A stretch of 47,853 nucleotides of DNA, taken from contig CAKPBJ010000010.1 in NCBI GenBank assembly GCA_934140575.1, positions 1 to 47,853 on the forward strand, given 5' to 3'. This document shows, piece by piece, positions 15,831-23,838 of this stretch. The translations under genes were made by a program, and so were the position numbers. The notes beneath the pieces were generated by a model. It did no database searches and was not told the origin of the DNA. It saw nothing but the letters and a program-made list of their open reading frames with translations. The DNA is from an uncultured Bacilli bacterium (lineage in GTDB: Bacteria > Bacillota_I > Bacilli_A > RF39 > UBA660). The first letter of the stretch is position 1; each line of letters opens with the position of its first letter.

Positions 15831-17621
15831 TTAGAATCCTCCACCAATACCAAAGGAATCTAATTCTTCCTGAGTAACAGCAACATTAATTCTCATACGT
15901 CTATTACCACAAACAAACAACGCTTCACCCTGAGAATAATGTTTAATACTCTCTTTTTCACTTTCATTCAAATCAATTAATAAACTTAAATCTTCAACAG
16001 CTTGTTTTCTAAGTCCCATAACCAAATAATAAGATGAGTTATCAAAAATAGCCTTACCTTGAGTTATAACAGAAGGATCAGAAAAGTCACTAGGCTGCTG
16101 AGTAATTATAATAGTACCAGTATTATATTTACGAGCACGTCTTTGTACCTGAGCTAAGAAATCAGCTCCTAAAGCATTATTATTACCTAATAAAACATGA
16201 GCCTCATCTACCATAAGAACAGTATCTACACTATAATCAAGACAAAGTCCCCAAGCATATTTCAAAACATTAAAGAATAATGCATTTTTAACAGTAGAAT
16301 CACTATTCATTAATTCCTTTATATTAAATACCATGAAGTCACTATCTTTTTTCAAAGTAGTATGACCATCAAAATAGAATCTTAATTCCTTTGTAATAGG
16401 TCTAACTTTCAATTCAAGCTTCTCCATAATCTCACGTTCTTGAGTCTGTTCAGTCATAGACATAAGTCTACCCTTTATAGTCGCATATACATCACTAAAT
16501 GTAGGATAATCAGCAGAAGTATATTTAGAAAAATCAGAAGTAAAATCAATACCAAATCTCTTATAAGTATCTTGTACTACCTCAGAAAACATAGTAAGAA
16601 CACTCTCCTCAATAGAAGGATCATAATACTTCATAAAAGCCTTTAAAAATTGCAAAGTACGAGTAAGAACAGTATAACCAAGACCCTGTCTAATTTCATC
16701 CTCATCCGCATCAATAACAATCTCTAATGGATTTATTAATCCATACTCTCCACCTTTACCAATATCAACTGTATCTCCACCAAAAGATCTAGTAATTTCT
16801 CTAAACTCATCTTCAGGATCAATAATAACAATCTGACATCCATTTCTAATATGAGTTCTAAGTAATAACTTAGCAGCAGTACTCTTACCAGATCCAGAAG
16901 TACCAAGAATAATCATATTAGCATTATTTCTATTATTCTCTTTACGTATTTTATATAAGAATTGATTAAATAAAATAACTCCTCCAGAAAAATCAACACC
17001 TAATAATGTAGATAATCCAGGATCCTTTAAACTATCAAAAATAAATGGATACATAGCACTAATAGTAACAGAAGGTATTGGAGTACCAATCCTCTGTTCA
17101 ATATCCTGAGAAGGAAAAACTGGAATAATTGATTTTAAAACTTTTTCTTGTTCAAATCTTAAAGACACAGCCCTAAGTTCCATAGCATCTAAATAATTTT
17201 TAACATTAAGTTTCTTAAGTTCCAAATCCTCTTTAGTATCAGCTGCAATCATAATATGCATCTGAAAATCAAAAATACGAGCCTGACTACCAGCAAGCAT
17301 AGAAGTAAAATACTCTAAACTCTCAGCATCCTGTCTAATTCTTTCACGAACAGTTTGATCTCTTTCATTTTGATATCTTTCCTTTAATTCAGCAACTTGC
17401 TTATTTAACATTTTAGACATTTCCTGAAAAGGAACAGGAATATGTTTAACAACAACTTTAATACCAGACATATTAGTTAAAGAAGATAAATATCCTGGCA
17501 TAATATATTTAGGATAAGAAACTACCGTAAGAATAGTAGCATACTTATCACTAATGAAAAAATCACTAGGATTAAAATGTAATCCTTTAGGAGCTAACTG
17601 ACCTCTTAATCCTGTACTCAT
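15831..17621 (-). CDS. virB4: VirB4/TrsE-type type IV secretion ATPase
   Basis: A 596-aa protein. The N-terminal third has the VirB4 pattern FFISDKYATILTVVSYP...GYLSSLTNM and a coiled segment. Walker A is GTSGSGKS (240-247), followed by IVIIDPEDEFREI and Walker B VLMVDEAHVLLG, then RRARKYNTGTIIITQQPSD. These identify the VirB4/TraE/TrsE ATPase that energises type IV assembly and transport. It is shorter than fused VirB4 proteins because the N-terminal part is a separate gene (17618-18238) overlapping by four bases (ATGA). Confidence 0.93.
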   Translation of the reverse strand: MSTGLRGQLAPKGLHFNPSDFFISDKYATILTVVSYPKYIMPGYLSSLTNMSGIKVVVKHIPVPFQEMSKMLNKQVAELKERYQNERDQTVRERIRQDAESLEYFTSMLAGSQARIFDFQMHIMIAADTKEDLELKKLNVKNYLDAMELRAVSLRFEQEKVLKSIIPVFPSQDIEQRIGTPIPSVTISAMYPFIFDSLKDPGLSTLLGVDFSGGVILFNQFLYKIRKENNRNNANMIILGTSGSGKSTAAKLLLRTHIRNGCQIVIIDPEDEFREITRSFGGDTVDIGKGGEYGLINPLEIVIDADEDEIRQGLGYTVLTRTLQFLKAFMKYYDPSIEESVLTMFSEVVQDTYKRFGIDFTSDFSKYTSADYPTFSDVYATIKGRLMSMTEQTQEREIMEKLELKVRPITKELRFYFDGHTTLKKDSDFMVFNIKELMNSDSTVKNALFFNVLKYAWGLCLDYSVDTVLMVDEAHVLLGNNNALGADFLAQVQRRARKYNTGTIIITQQPSDFSDPSVITQGKAIFDNSSYYLVMGLRKQAVEDLSLLIDLNESEKESIKHYSQGEALFVCGNRRMRINVAVTQEELDSFGIGGGF

Positions 17622-18238
17622 ACTGGCATCACCGTTCCAAACTCTGTAGTACTTCCTCCATTTAGGAAGTTCTCTAATAATAATCTTAAATCAGAATTAC
17701 TTACAAGTGATGCATTTAAACCACAAGTAGCAAGTCCATTAATCATTTGTCGAACCCTCTTCTGTAACAAATCAGCATCTTTAGACTTAAATATAAAATA
17801 ATATTCTGTATCGACTACATTATTCCTAATAAACTTCTCTCCCTTATCAATATCTTGCATAATTAACTTTCTAACCGCAGGAGATGTAGTTTCATTAAGT
17901 AAAAGCTGCATCTGTGACATATAAACAGATATATCAACAGGTCTATCAGCAACAATCAACCAAAATTCATAATCAATTGTATTATAAAAATTTCTAAGTC
18001 CAATTAATATATTATTTTGAGTATCAGGGTCCAAAATAAATATATTTCTAGGAGTAATTTTAACTCCAGTTACTTTATTACCATCACGAACAATAATCAT
18101 ATTATTTTGAATTGCTCTTACAGGTAACCAATCTTCAGTAAATCCACTAACGTTTCCTTTTGACACTTTTCCAACACCAACCTTTCCATCTATAAGTCTG
18201 TCTATTAGTAAAAAACTCATAAGCCTCTTTAATAACAT
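17618..18238 (-). CDS. TrsD-like protein (separate VirB4 N-terminal partner)
   Basis: Up to 206 aa. Its core, DWLPVRAIQNNMIIVRDGNKVTGVKITPRNIFIL, followed by helices and a second alpha/beta part, resembles the N-terminal region of VirB4 proteins and the TrsD-type proteins encoded between trsC and trsE in Gram-positive conjugative plasmids. It has no Walker motifs. The frame differs from virB4, so the split is real rather than a stop read-through. The start is uncertain: ATG 18238, ATG 18220 (SD AGAGG) or GTG 18166 are all possible, giving a 92- to 20-base overlap with the PrgI gene. Confidence 0.7.
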   Translation of the reverse strand: MLLKRLMSFLLIDRLIDGKVGVGKVSKGNVSGFTEDWLPVRAIQNNMIIVRDGNKVTGVKITPRNIFILDPDTQNNILIGLRNFYNTIDYEFWLIVADRPVDISVYMSQMQLLLNETTSPAVRKLIMQDIDKGEKFIRNNVVDTEYYFIFKSKDADLLQKRVRQMINGLATCGLNASLVSNSDLRLLLENFLNGGSTTEFGTVMPV

Positions 18239-18461
18239 TTAACATATTATGATAATATGGTACCGGCATTACAAGGAAAGCACAAATAAGTGCCGGACTC
18301 AGTACTAAAATAGTAACACCAGTACTTTGTAGAGGTAGAAATGCAAGTAATATAACAGTTACAAGCACACCCCCACCAAATAACCATAAATCAAAAGGTC
18401 TAAATATACCAAGTATCAATTGACCTCTTTTTGTATTAGCAGGTATCAAATAATTATCCAT
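18147..18461 (-). CDS. PrgI/VirB3-like type IV secretion membrane protein
   Basis: About 104 aa. The sequence begins LIPANTKRGQLILGIFRPFDL, then has two adjacent TM helices (about 24-45 and 50-68), and ends YEFFTNRQTYRWKGW. This is the PrgI layout, the Gram-positive counterpart of VirB3, placed directly before VirB4 as usual. The start is ATG at 18461, about ten bases after GGGG; the upstream GTG at 18470 lies too close to that SD. Its 3' end overlaps the TrsD-like gene. Confidence 0.83.
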   Translation of the reverse strand: MDNYLIPANTKRGQLILGIFRPFDLWLFGGGVLVTVILLAFLPLQSTGVTILVLSPALICAFLVMPVPYYHNMLNVIKEAYEFFTNRQTYRWKGWCWKSVKRKR

Positions 18462-18484
18462 AAGTATCACACCCCATCTTTATA

Positions 18485-20620
18485 TTATTTCTTATCAGCA
18501 TACATATCATTAACTTTATTCTTTGCATTTGCAAGTTCACGCTTACGAATTTCAATGCCAAGATTTTCAGAAGATTTTGTATAAGCATCTCTAGAATCAA
18601 TTGGTCCGGAATCTTTCTCATAACCACTTGCAGCAGAATGTGCTCCACCTTTAGCCTCAGCATCAGCAATTAAACTAGCAAGATCATTATCAGTTATTGC
18701 ACCATTAGGAGTAACTGCTTGTCTGATATAACTATCTTCATTATTCTTAAGTAAGAATCCTTTTTGCTTATCAGCATCAGCAAAACTAATTTCATGAGAA
18801 TCACCATTAACATCAGTAAACCTAACAAGTCCATCACCTCTAGACTGTCCCTCAGCATAAGCAGATATGAAACTCTTATAATTAACATCACCAATATCAT
18901 TACCAGCGCGGTCAGTAGCAATTCCTAACGAGCCACTTGTATAGTCACTCTTAACCATTTCTCCACTAACACGTTTCTTAATAGCATCCAATGCACTTTG
19001 TCTAGATTTAAGACTAGCAATTTCTCTAGCCTCTTTAGCAGCTGCAGACTCACCAGAAAACAACCTAGCACCAGTTGTTCTAGCACGTCCTAAAAGTGTA
19101 GAGCCATCAGAACCTCTTGCAAGAACATCAGCATTATGTTTACCCATTGCATTAATAGAAGATTTTAAAGCATGGTCTTTTGCAGTCATTGCAGCATTTA
19201 CACCTGCATATCCACCAGTTATACCACCAGCAATACCAGCAACAATATGCTTAGCCCCATTCATTGCACCTAAAAATCCAGTAGTACTTGCACCGTTGGT
19301 TTCATCAGCCTTTTTACTTGCTGAATAGCCAGCTCTTGCTGAACCAATAATACCTAAACCAGCTGCTCCGATTCCAAGAGCTCTACCAATACCACTAATT
19401 CCGCCAAACATTGAAGAATCTCCTTTAAGACCAAGCATATCTTTAAAGAACTTTGGTGCTTCTTTAGCAAAGAAGAATATACCTAAGAAAATCAATACAG
19501 TAGAAACTCCACCAATTAATGGATTTTCTGTAAATCCTATATTAATAACAATACCATCAGAAATAATATCCATAATTAAGAATATTGCAAAATAAACAAC
19601 AGCTAATCTTATAAATAAATCTAAATAAGTAGATGTTAACGTCTTAACCCAAGAATTTAAAGCTCCATCTTTTCCACCACTTGGATTCATATAACTTAAA
19701 ATTGGAACTGGTGCAATAATTCTAAGAACAGATAATTTAACAGCCCTTATCGCAACATCTACACAAAAACCTAATAATATAAATGCAAAAATACCAGCAA
19801 CAATAGTACTAATAAATGGTGAGTAAGTAAATTTAAAATAATCGGAAGCCGTAAGCGTACTTATAGTTTCAGCAATATTGCCTCTATCATCAGAACCACA
19901 AGTATCTCCTACAAGGTTCAAAAGTGTATCAGGATCAACATCATCTTGTTTATACACATCAACATAATCATTCATATCAGAACAAACCCAGTTAGAAGAA
20001 ATCTGATCATCAGTTTTCCCGTCAACATGAGTTCTATCTTTTTCTTCAACCAAATTAATTTTAATAAATGTTTTTAAAATAGTAGATGCAAAAATATTAG
20101 AAGCACTTTTTAATTCTGATTCATCATCACCCATAAACGTTGAACTAGAATTATCAGAACCAAGAATTAATCTACCCAAAGTATTATTAGAAAGTAATCG
20201 ATGTTGTAATGAATATAATGTACCAAATAAAATACCATTATTATTAACTTGTTTTTCATATTCATTCTTTGCACCTGGAATACTAATTGGCATAATTAAA
20301 GCAAGCAAAAATAATGCAATTACGACTTTTGTAATAACATTTGAAAATCCTTTGTCCTTACTAAAGAATTGATCTGGATTAACAATACCTTTAAGTATTG
20401 ACATCGCAAGTTGAAACATAGTAAAAACACCCAATATTAATTGAACTCTTCCAACAAACTTTAGTATTGCTTCACCAGTAAACAACTCTGCTGACGCAAC
20501 ATTAAAGAAAATTTGAAAAACTACAACAAGTAAACCAAAAAAGATTTTGTCAAGAATTGCTCCAACACCCCTAATAGCTTGTTGTATAATTCCTGCATTA
20601 CCTAAATCACTATCTGACAC
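18485..20620 (-). CDS. virB6: VirB6/TrbL-like polytopic channel protein
   Basis: About 711 aa. Seven to eight TM helices lie in residues 20-400, including a block around VDVAIRAVKLSVLRIIAPVPIL, with the loop between them carrying Cys and acidic residues outside the membrane. This matches VirB6/TrsL-type inner-membrane channel proteins. The C-terminal 300 residues are Gly/Ala/Ser/Lys-rich and soluble. The start is GTG at 20620, six bases after SD GAGGTGA; the TTG at 20626 is too close. It follows the second VirB2-like gene and precedes the PrgI gene. Confidence 0.85.
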   Translation of the reverse strand: MSDSDLGNAGIIQQAIRGVGAILDKIFFGLLVVVFQIFFNVASAELFTGEAILKFVGRVQLILGVFTMFQLAMSILKGIVNPDQFFSKDKGFSNVITKVVIALFLLALIMPISIPGAKNEYEKQVNNNGILFGTLYSLQHRLLSNNTLGRLILGSDNSSSTFMGDDESELKSASNIFASTILKTFIKINLVEEKDRTHVDGKTDDQISSNWVCSDMNDYVDVYKQDDVDPDTLLNLVGDTCGSDDRGNIAETISTLTASDYFKFTYSPFISTIVAGIFAFILLGFCVDVAIRAVKLSVLRIIAPVPILSYMNPSGGKDGALNSWVKTLTSTYLDLFIRLAVVYFAIFLIMDIISDGIVINIGFTENPLIGGVSTVLIFLGIFFFAKEAPKFFKDMLGLKGDSSMFGGISGIGRALGIGAAGLGIIGSARAGYSASKKADETNGASTTGFLGAMNGAKHIVAGIAGGITGGYAGVNAAMTAKDHALKSSINAMGKHNADVLARGSDGSTLLGRARTTGARLFSGESAAAKEAREIASLKSRQSALDAIKKRVSGEMVKSDYTSGSLGIATDRAGNDIGDVNYKSFISAYAEGQSRGDGLVRFTDVNGDSHEISFADADKQKGFLLKNNEDSYIRQAVTPNGAITDNDLASLIADAEAKGGAHSAASGYEKDSGPIDSRDAYTKSSENLGIEIRKRELANAKNKVNDMYADKK

Positions 20621-20640
20621 TTTCAATCACCTCTTTAATC

Positions 20641-21096
20641 TTAACTAATTCCGCAAGTTGGATTACTAGTAATACCAAATACGCTTAAAATGACGCTTGC
20701 TAAAGTAGGAACAAAGAATAATAATGCTGCCAAAATAAGTCTTTGAGCTAACTTTTTCTTTGTTTTACTCATAGCATCATCATCACTAGTAACAATTACT
20801 TTTGCAAAATCTATACTACTTAGTATTACAACAATAACAGGTCCTATTACCCTTGTAAAATTAAGAATTGTTTGTAATAACCATGCAACCGAATTTTCAT
20901 CATTAGGATCTCCCAAAACACCACTACAATCTTGATCTTTATTAAGTCCATTAACTATATCACTAGCCCCATCTAATTTATAACTAACAATTGAATCATT
21001 GCTAAAACTTTGAATATCCAATGCAAATGTATCTATTGGATTAGCAAATAATATCACAAAAACAAAAATTATTAAAAAAGATATTATTTTTTTCAT
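20641..21096 (-). CDS. VirB2-like pilin with signal peptide
   Basis: A 151-aa protein with an N-terminal signal peptide (residues 1-25, LIIFVFVILFANPIDTFA). A short Cys-containing exported segment follows, then two TM helices (TRVIGPVIVVILSSIDFAKV and LILAALLFFVPTLASVILSVFG) separated by a charged loop DDDAMSKTKKKLAQR, and a Cys near the C-terminus. This is the VirB2/TrbC-like pilin topology, and it aligns with the proteins at 21183-21509 and 40908-41741. It has its own candidate promoter (21127-21155). Confidence 0.82.
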   Translation of the reverse strand: MKKIISFLIIFVFVILFANPIDTFALDIQSFSNDSIVSYKLDGASDIVNGLNKDQDCSGVLGDPNDENSVAWLLQTILNFTRVIGPVIVVILSSIDFAKVIVTSDDDAMSKTKKKLAQRLILAALLFFVPTLASVILSVFGITSNPTCGIS

Positions 21097-21126
21097 AAAA
21101 TCACTCCGAAAACACTATATAAAATA

Positions 21127-21155
21127 AGTATAACAAAATAAAAAAAAAATAGCAA
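21127..21155 (-). promoter_or_regulatory. Promoter before the second VirB2-like gene
   Basis: Minus-strand -35 TTGCTA (21155-21150), 17-base spacer and extended -10 TGTTATACT (-10 at 21132-21127). It overlaps the 3' arm and T-run of the terminator at 21141-21169, so transcription that stops there could restart at once for the rest of the type IV genes. Confidence 0.5.
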
Positions 21156-21169
21156 TAAATACTATTTTT
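21141..21169 (-). terminator. Terminator/attenuator after the first VirB2-like gene
   Basis: AAAAATAG (21169-21162) pairs with CTATTTTT (21152-21145) around a nine-base loop and runs into further T. The stem is AT-rich, so termination is probably partial. It lies within the 86-base gap between the two VirB2-like genes, where no other gene is visible. Confidence 0.6.
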
Positions 21170-21182
21170 AAAATCTATTTTA

Positions 21183-21509
21183 CTATACAGATCTCCAGCA
21201 TGCACTCCAACTCTCTGTATCTCCAGCATCATTTCCACCTTTAGCAACAATGTTCATAAGAACACTAACTAAAGTTACTACAAAGAATACAAGAGCAGCA
21301 TATATAAATCTCTTAATTAGTCTACTTTGTGCACCTTTAACTTCTTTTTCATCACTTGCAATTACTGCTTTACCTAAATCAAGTGTTCCTAAAACAATTA
21401 AAATTATTGGAATACCTAATTGTACAAGTGGGAAAACTCCATTTTTTATAACACTAACGATAGGTCCTAATCCACCACAAGCGTCACCAATTAAAAATAA
21501 ATTTGACAT
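21183..21509 (-). CDS. VirB2-like pilin, short form
   Basis: A 108-aa protein: a short N-terminus with one Cys, TM helix 1 around LVQLGIPIILIVLGTLDLGKAVI, a charged loop ASDEKEVKGAQSRLIKR, TM helix 2 YAALVFFVVTLVSVLMNIV, and a polar Cys-containing tail. This is VirB2/TrbC-like topology. It closely matches residues 20-90 of the NlpC/P60 fusion protein at 40908-41741. A strong promoter (21533-21562) lies in front and a terminator behind, so it could be the abundant type IV pilus subunit. SD GGAGAGG. No conventional signal peptide is seen. Confidence 0.82.
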   Translation of the reverse strand: MSNLFLIGDACGGLGPIVSVIKNGVFPLVQLGIPIILIVLGTLDLGKAVIASDEKEVKGAQSRLIKRFIYAALVFFVVTLVSVLMNIVAKGGNDAGDTESWSACWRSV

Positions 21510-21532
21510 ATTAAACCTCTCCTTCTTAAACT

Positions 21533-21562
21533 ATTATATAATCATAAAATATATTTTGTCAA
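21533..21562 (-). promoter_or_regulatory. Strong sigma-A promoter of the first VirB2-like gene
   Basis: Minus strand perfect -35 TTGACA (21562-21557), 18-base spacer and perfect -10 TATAAT (21538-21533). It falls in the 57-base gap between the TadZ-like gene and the VirB2-like gene and marks the border between the pilus-assembly and type IV secretion halves. Confidence 0.8.
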
Positions 21563-21566
21563 TTAA

Positions 21567-22577
21567 TTATCTTCTAAATAAACCAAAGATTTTAGAACTA
21601 TTACTATTATTATTTCTATTATTAAATAAACCTAATTTAGTAAGAAAATCATGAATTATAGAATTCCTTTTTCTCTCATCAAGTGGAGGCATATTATAAA
21701 ATACTCTAATTCCAGCTTCACTCTCAAAATCAAAAACATCATTATTTAATAATAAACTTTGATTTAAAACAACTTTTTTATTCATTAACTTACTAAATAT
21801 TGTTCTATTTCTTCTAATTAATCTATTCAATTTTATAGTACTAGGCTCTAATAAATATATAACATCAGAGCAAAAACTATCATCAGTATAACTATTCAAA
21901 TCAACAAGTATTATACTAACATTAGAAAATTTAGTAATAGTATTTTTTACATCATTCTGTCTAACAGAAATCATATTCTTATCATTAAACAAAGTAAAAT
22001 CATTTTTATCAATCTCAAAAGCAATAACATTATTTTGTCCATAAGCAAGAGATAATTCTTTCTTTAATAAATATATAAAAGTAGTAGCTCCTGCACCATC
22101 AGTAACATTCTTAACCCCTAATATTGTAGGACCAACATTAGTATTTCTACTAATAGTAGTAACCATAGCCCCAGTTTCCTGAGAAGCATTAATACTAGCC
22201 ATCTTAACAATATGTTCAACATCTTTTAATGTATTAGTCTTTTTTAATAAATATTTAATACCATTAATATTAGTTGTAAAATTATATATTTTTAAAGAAA
22301 TAATATGAGATAAAAAATTTGGTTGACATAAATCACTACCATCAGGTAATAAGAAAATAATTTTATCTGGTTCTAGTCCACTAACAAGAACTTCATAAGT
22401 TTTTAAATCCCTATAATTTTTTAATGCAGTTACATCAAGAATCATCTTACTATAAAAGAAATTCTTAAACATTTCTACTATTTCAAAAGCATCATATATT
22501 CCACTAATACTTTTAATAATATCTATATCTAAATTAGATAATTGATTTTGTTGTTCATTTGCAACTATAACATTCAT
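21567..22577 (-). CDS. TadZ/CpaE-like protein with degenerate P-loop
   Basis: A 336-aa protein. Residues 1-125 look like the receiver-like N-terminal domain of CpaE/TadZ. Residues 150-320 resemble a MinD/ParA fold: TILGVKNVTDGAGATTFIYLL at the position of the deviant Walker A, then NVIAFEIDKNDF and VSIILVDLNSYTDDS. The P-loop reads DGAGATT, so the usual lysine is missing and ATP hydrolysis is doubtful. TadZ proteins place Tad pilus machinery at the cell surface. It follows the TadE-like genes and is the last pilus-assembly gene before the type IV set. Confidence 0.65.
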   Translation of the reverse strand: MNVIVANEQQNQLSNLDIDIIKSISGIYDAFEIVEMFKNFFYSKMILDVTALKNYRDLKTYEVLVSGLEPDKIIFLLPDGSDLCQPNFLSHIISLKIYNFTTNINGIKYLLKKTNTLKDVEHIVKMASINASQETGAMVTTISRNTNVGPTILGVKNVTDGAGATTFIYLLKKELSLAYGQNNVIAFEIDKNDFTLFNDKNMISVRQNDVKNTITKFSNVSIILVDLNSYTDDSFCSDVIYLLEPSTIKLNRLIRRNRTIFSKLMNKKVVLNQSLLLNNDVFDFESEAGIRVFYNMPPLDERKRNSIIHDFLTKLGLFNNRNNNSNSSKIFGLFRR

Positions 22578-22606
22578 CTAAATATCAACCCCAAACTAAT
22601 TATATC

Positions 22607-23086
22607 TTATGACTTTATTTCACTAGAATCTAATATTTTTGTATCACCAGTTATAGTAAATGGAGAAAACTTAAAAATATTATCAAATATAGGAATATCA
22701 ATATCTATTTTTGTAGCTATTTTATAATAATGTCTATCACCTAAATCTTCATAAATACCACTATCATTACCATCATCTGAATATGCTGAAACTTCCTTAT
22801 AACAATAAAGCTTTTTTCCTTTATATAAAACTTCTTTATAATCAGAACTACAATAAAATTTAGCTGGTGCATATCCTATTTCATCAGCATAATCTCCAAT
22901 TTCAGTTAAACACTTACTACTTGAAGAATTACATTTACCATAATATTTTTCATATACATCAATAATTTTATTTTTCATTTTAAATGCTTTCATATAATTT
23001 ACATTAAAAGCTAAATATGTAGAAACTACAACAATAAATACAACGATTATTTCAATCATAACAACGCTACCTAATCCATCACGCAT
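22607..23086 (-). CDS. TadE/TadF-like minor pilin, copy 2
   Basis: A 159-aa protein with an N-terminal TM helix (residues 8-28) after the short MRDGLGS start, then YMKAFKMKNKIIDVYEKYYG, Cys residues near 52, 59, 79 and 94, and a C-terminal strand pattern TKIDIDIPIFDNIFKFSPFTITGDT. The layout fits TadE/F-like pseudopilins. It is a clear paralogue of the adjacent 23105-23581 product, sharing KAFKMKN, the DI..PI...F.F pattern and the G-T ending. SD AAAGGAAG. Confidence 0.72.
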   Translation of the reverse strand: MRDGLGSVVMIEIIVVFIVVVSTYLAFNVNYMKAFKMKNKIIDVYEKYYGKCNSSSSKCLTEIGDYADEIGYAPAKFYCSSDYKEVLYKGKKLYCYKEVSAYSDDGNDSGIYEDLGDRHYYKIATKIDIDIPIFDNIFKFSPFTITGDTKILDSSEIKS

Positions 23087-23104
23087 AATTCCACTTCCTT
23101 TTAT

Positions 23105-23581
23105 TTATTGAGGAGCTTCAACCTCTTGAGTTTCACCATTTACTCTAAAAACATTAAATCCAAATATTTCACTAACAATAGGAAAATTAATATCAACCTG
23201 TGTTATTACACTATAAACATATCTTGTAGAACCATCTCCAGCTGTAGTTGCAGTCCTCTTCAAACAATAAAGATTATCAACCTTATCATATCCTTTAGGA
23301 CAAGTAAAGTTAGAAGGTGGTGAATACGCTAAATTTTTCGCCCCCTCAACAATTTTACTCCTACAAACATAAGAAGTTGCATCCGAACAGCTTCCATTAC
23401 CACTAAATGTACTGCCGCAAATGCAACCTGAACCCTCATATCTTTCTATAACAGAGATAACATTATTTTTCATTTTAAATGCCTTAGTGTAACTGACAAT
23501 TAACCCAAATATTCCAGATAAGATTAATAAAAATAATGAAATAAACACAAGGTTTACAATTCCACCATACGCATCCTTCAT
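23105..23581 (-). CDS. TadE/TadF-like minor pilin, copy 1
   Basis: A 158-aa protein with one N-terminal TM helix (VNLVFISLFLLILSGIFGLIV), then SYTKAFKMKNNVISVIERYEG, seven cysteines in the exported half (including CICGS and TCPKGYD) and a C-terminal pattern TQVDINFPIVSEIFGFNVF. It is a tandem paralogue of the next gene and follows the 51-aa pilin by 15 bases. TadE/F proteins are minor pilins needed for Flp pilus biogenesis. The cysteines suggest disulfide-stabilised heads. Confidence 0.72.
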   Translation of the reverse strand: MKDAYGGIVNLVFISLFLLILSGIFGLIVSYTKAFKMKNNVISVIERYEGSGCICGSTFSGNGSCSDATSYVCRSKIVEGAKNLAYSPPSNFTCPKGYDKVDNLYCLKRTATTAGDGSTRYVYSVITQVDINFPIVSEIFGFNVFRVNGETQEVEAPQ

Positions 23582-23596
23582 CCTTTATTCTCCTAA

Positions 23597-23752
23597 CTAT
23601 TTAGTATTAGCTTTATATTGAGAAATATTATCCCATTGACCATTAATAGACTTTTGAATATTTGGCCACATCATCCAAAAGAATGCAATAACTGCTGCGA
23701 TAGCAAGTAATGTAATAACAGTTAAGTTTAACTCACCAGTAGCTGCTTTCAT
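23597..23752 (-). CDS. 51-aa Tad/Flp-type pilin candidate
   Basis: A short gene encoding 51 aa: MKAATGELNLTVITLLAIAA, a continuing hydrophobic helix VIAFFWMMWP, then a polar NIQKSINGQWDN tail. This is the size and shape of a Flp-type pilin, and it lies between tadC and the TadE-like genes. It lacks the classical G|xxxxEY site with Glu at +5, having G-E instead, so the processing site is unclear. SD AGGTGA lies eight bases before the ATG. It has its own near-consensus promoter, consistent with the major subunit. Confidence 0.8.
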   Translation of the reverse strand: MKAATGELNLTVITLLAIAAVIAFFWMMWPNIQKSINGQWDNISQYKANTK

Positions 23753-23790
23753 ATAAGCAATCACCTATCCTTTCCATAGTATACATATAC

Positions 23791-23819
23791 ATTATAACAA
23801 AATTAAATTTTAATAACAA
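23791..23819 (-). promoter_or_regulatory. Extended -10 sigma-A promoter of the 51-aa pilin
   Basis: Minus strand -35 TTGTTA (23819-23814), exactly 17 bases, and -10 TATAAT (23796-23791) preceded by TGT, giving a TGn extended -10. Predicted start near 23784, leaving a leader of about 30 bases before the pilin ATG. It lies in the 86-base tadC-pilin gap. Confidence 0.78.
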
Positions 23820-23838
23820 TATTATTTAAATTTTTTTA

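Noticed and set aside
17618..17624. TGA between the TrsD-like gene and virB4 read as Trp (code 4) to make one VirB4
   Set aside because: The two genes are in different frames, and TGA also ends other genes, so no read-through fusion would result.
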